Shown piece after piece: positions 14,834-15,130 of a DNA stretch of 15,130 bases. The DNA comes from Spongiibacteraceae bacterium (lineage in GTDB: Bacteria > Pseudomonadota > Gammaproteobacteria > Pseudomonadales > PIVM01), in NCBI GenBank assembly GCA_030618505.1, contig JAUXDF010000034.1, forward strand, positions 1 through 15,130, given 5' to 3'. Each line of letters begins with the position of its first letter. Position 1 is the first letter of the stretch. The translations under genes were made by a program, and so were the position numbers. The notes beneath the pieces were generated by a model. It saw nothing but the letters and a program-made list of their open reading frames with translations. It was not told where the DNA came from and made no database searches.

Positions 14834-15130
14834 ATGGCAGATCGTTATGCAGTTTTTGGAAATCCTATTGCGCACAGTAAAAGTCCGCTGATTCATCAGC
14901 ACTTTGCTGAGCAAGCGGGTCAGCAGCTTTCTTATGTGAAGGAGCTGGTGGCGCCGAATGAATTTACGGCCGCGGCAAAAATATTTTTTTCTGGTGATGG
15001 CAAAGGTCTGAATATTACCGTTCCCTTTAAGCTGGATGCTTATGAGTTTGCTGATCAGCTGACGGAGCGGGCGAAGCAGGCTGGCGCCGTTAATACCCTG
15101 GCCTTGCAAGAGGGTGGCAATATACTTGGT
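14834..15130 (+). CDS. aroE: Shikimate dehydrogenase, N-terminal 99 codons (runs off the window)
   Basis: AroE reduces 3-dehydroshikimate to shikimate with NADPH in the aromatic amino acid pathway. The visible part is the substrate-binding domain: YAVFGNPIAHSKSPLIHQHF with shikimate-binding S15 and S17, GLNITVPFK (58-66) with T62 and the catalytic K66, and AGAVNTL with N87. The catalytic Asp, usually near residue 102, and the NADP domain lie past the edge; the family is about 270-280 residues. GAGG nine bases before the ATG and AAAAGG close to it form the ribosome site, right after a G/C hairpin. hemF-aroE adjacency is as in Pseudomonas, but here 368 bases of repeats separate them, so aroE probably has its own promoter or depends on read-through. 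Confidence 0.96.
   Translation, partial: MADRYAVFGNPIAHSKSPLIHQHFAEQAGQQLSYVKELVAPNEFTAAAKIFFSGDGKGLNITVPFKLDAYEFADQLTERAKQAGAVNTLALQEGGNILG

Noticed and set aside
1..15130. CRISPR array, tRNA or rRNA genes, transposase, prophage or toxin-antitoxin genes
   Set aside because: No regularly spaced repeats, no tRNA-like folds noticed in the gaps, and every long frame is explained by housekeeping families. The repeats between hemF and aroE carry no transposase.

Overview
The window is a dense stretch of gammaproteobacterial housekeeping genes. Moderate GC, the protein sequences and above all the gene order point to the Pseudomonas/Cellvibrio side of the Gammaproteobacteria, perhaps a marine relative; genus cannot be fixed from sequence alone. 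The order glyS-glyQ, a lipid A acyltransferase, trkA, rsmB, fmt, def, a LysM protein, dprA, tsaC, hemF, aroE matches from memory the segment just after dnaA in Pseudomonas aeruginosa (about PA0008 to PA0025). The window therefore probably lies near the replication origin. Differences from that layout are trkH and a small methyltransferase gene next to trkA, purE between dprA and tsaC, and no tag or qor gene.

Layout: (1) 1-2278, minus strand: glyQ and the first 434 codons of glyS, coupled by a TAATG overlap. (2) 2279-2461: divergent control region. (3) 2462-3367, plus: LpxL/HtrB-type acyltransferase. (4) 3368-3460: convergent gap with a hairpin repeat. (5) 3461-9865, minus: one long transcription unit def-fmt-rsmB-trkA-trkH-methyltransferase, with 17-nt gaps or overlaps in its distal part. 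(6) 9866-10136: divergent control region with overlapping -10 elements. (7) 10137-11165, plus: tsaP-like secreted LysM protein, followed by a strong hairpin terminator. (8) 11237-14465, plus: dprA, purE, tsaC, hemF, tightly packed. (9) 14466-14833: the only long non-coding stretch, holding a 180-bp imperfect palindrome and a second, inverted copy of the repeat at 3397. (10) 14834-15130, plus: start of aroE.

The genes serve translation (glycyl-tRNA synthetase, Met-tRNA formylation and its removal by deformylase, rRNA m5C methylation, the t6A precursor step), the envelope (lipid A acylation, type IV pilus secretin anchoring), potassium uptake (TrkAH), natural transformation (DprA), and purine, heme and aromatic biosynthesis. 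TsaP and DprA side by side are compatible with pilus-mediated DNA uptake, but the arrangement is also inherited synteny. I found no clear new multi-gene system. The most unusual material is the pair of repeat elements between hemF and aroE, and the sharing of one of them with the lpxL/methyltransferase gap.
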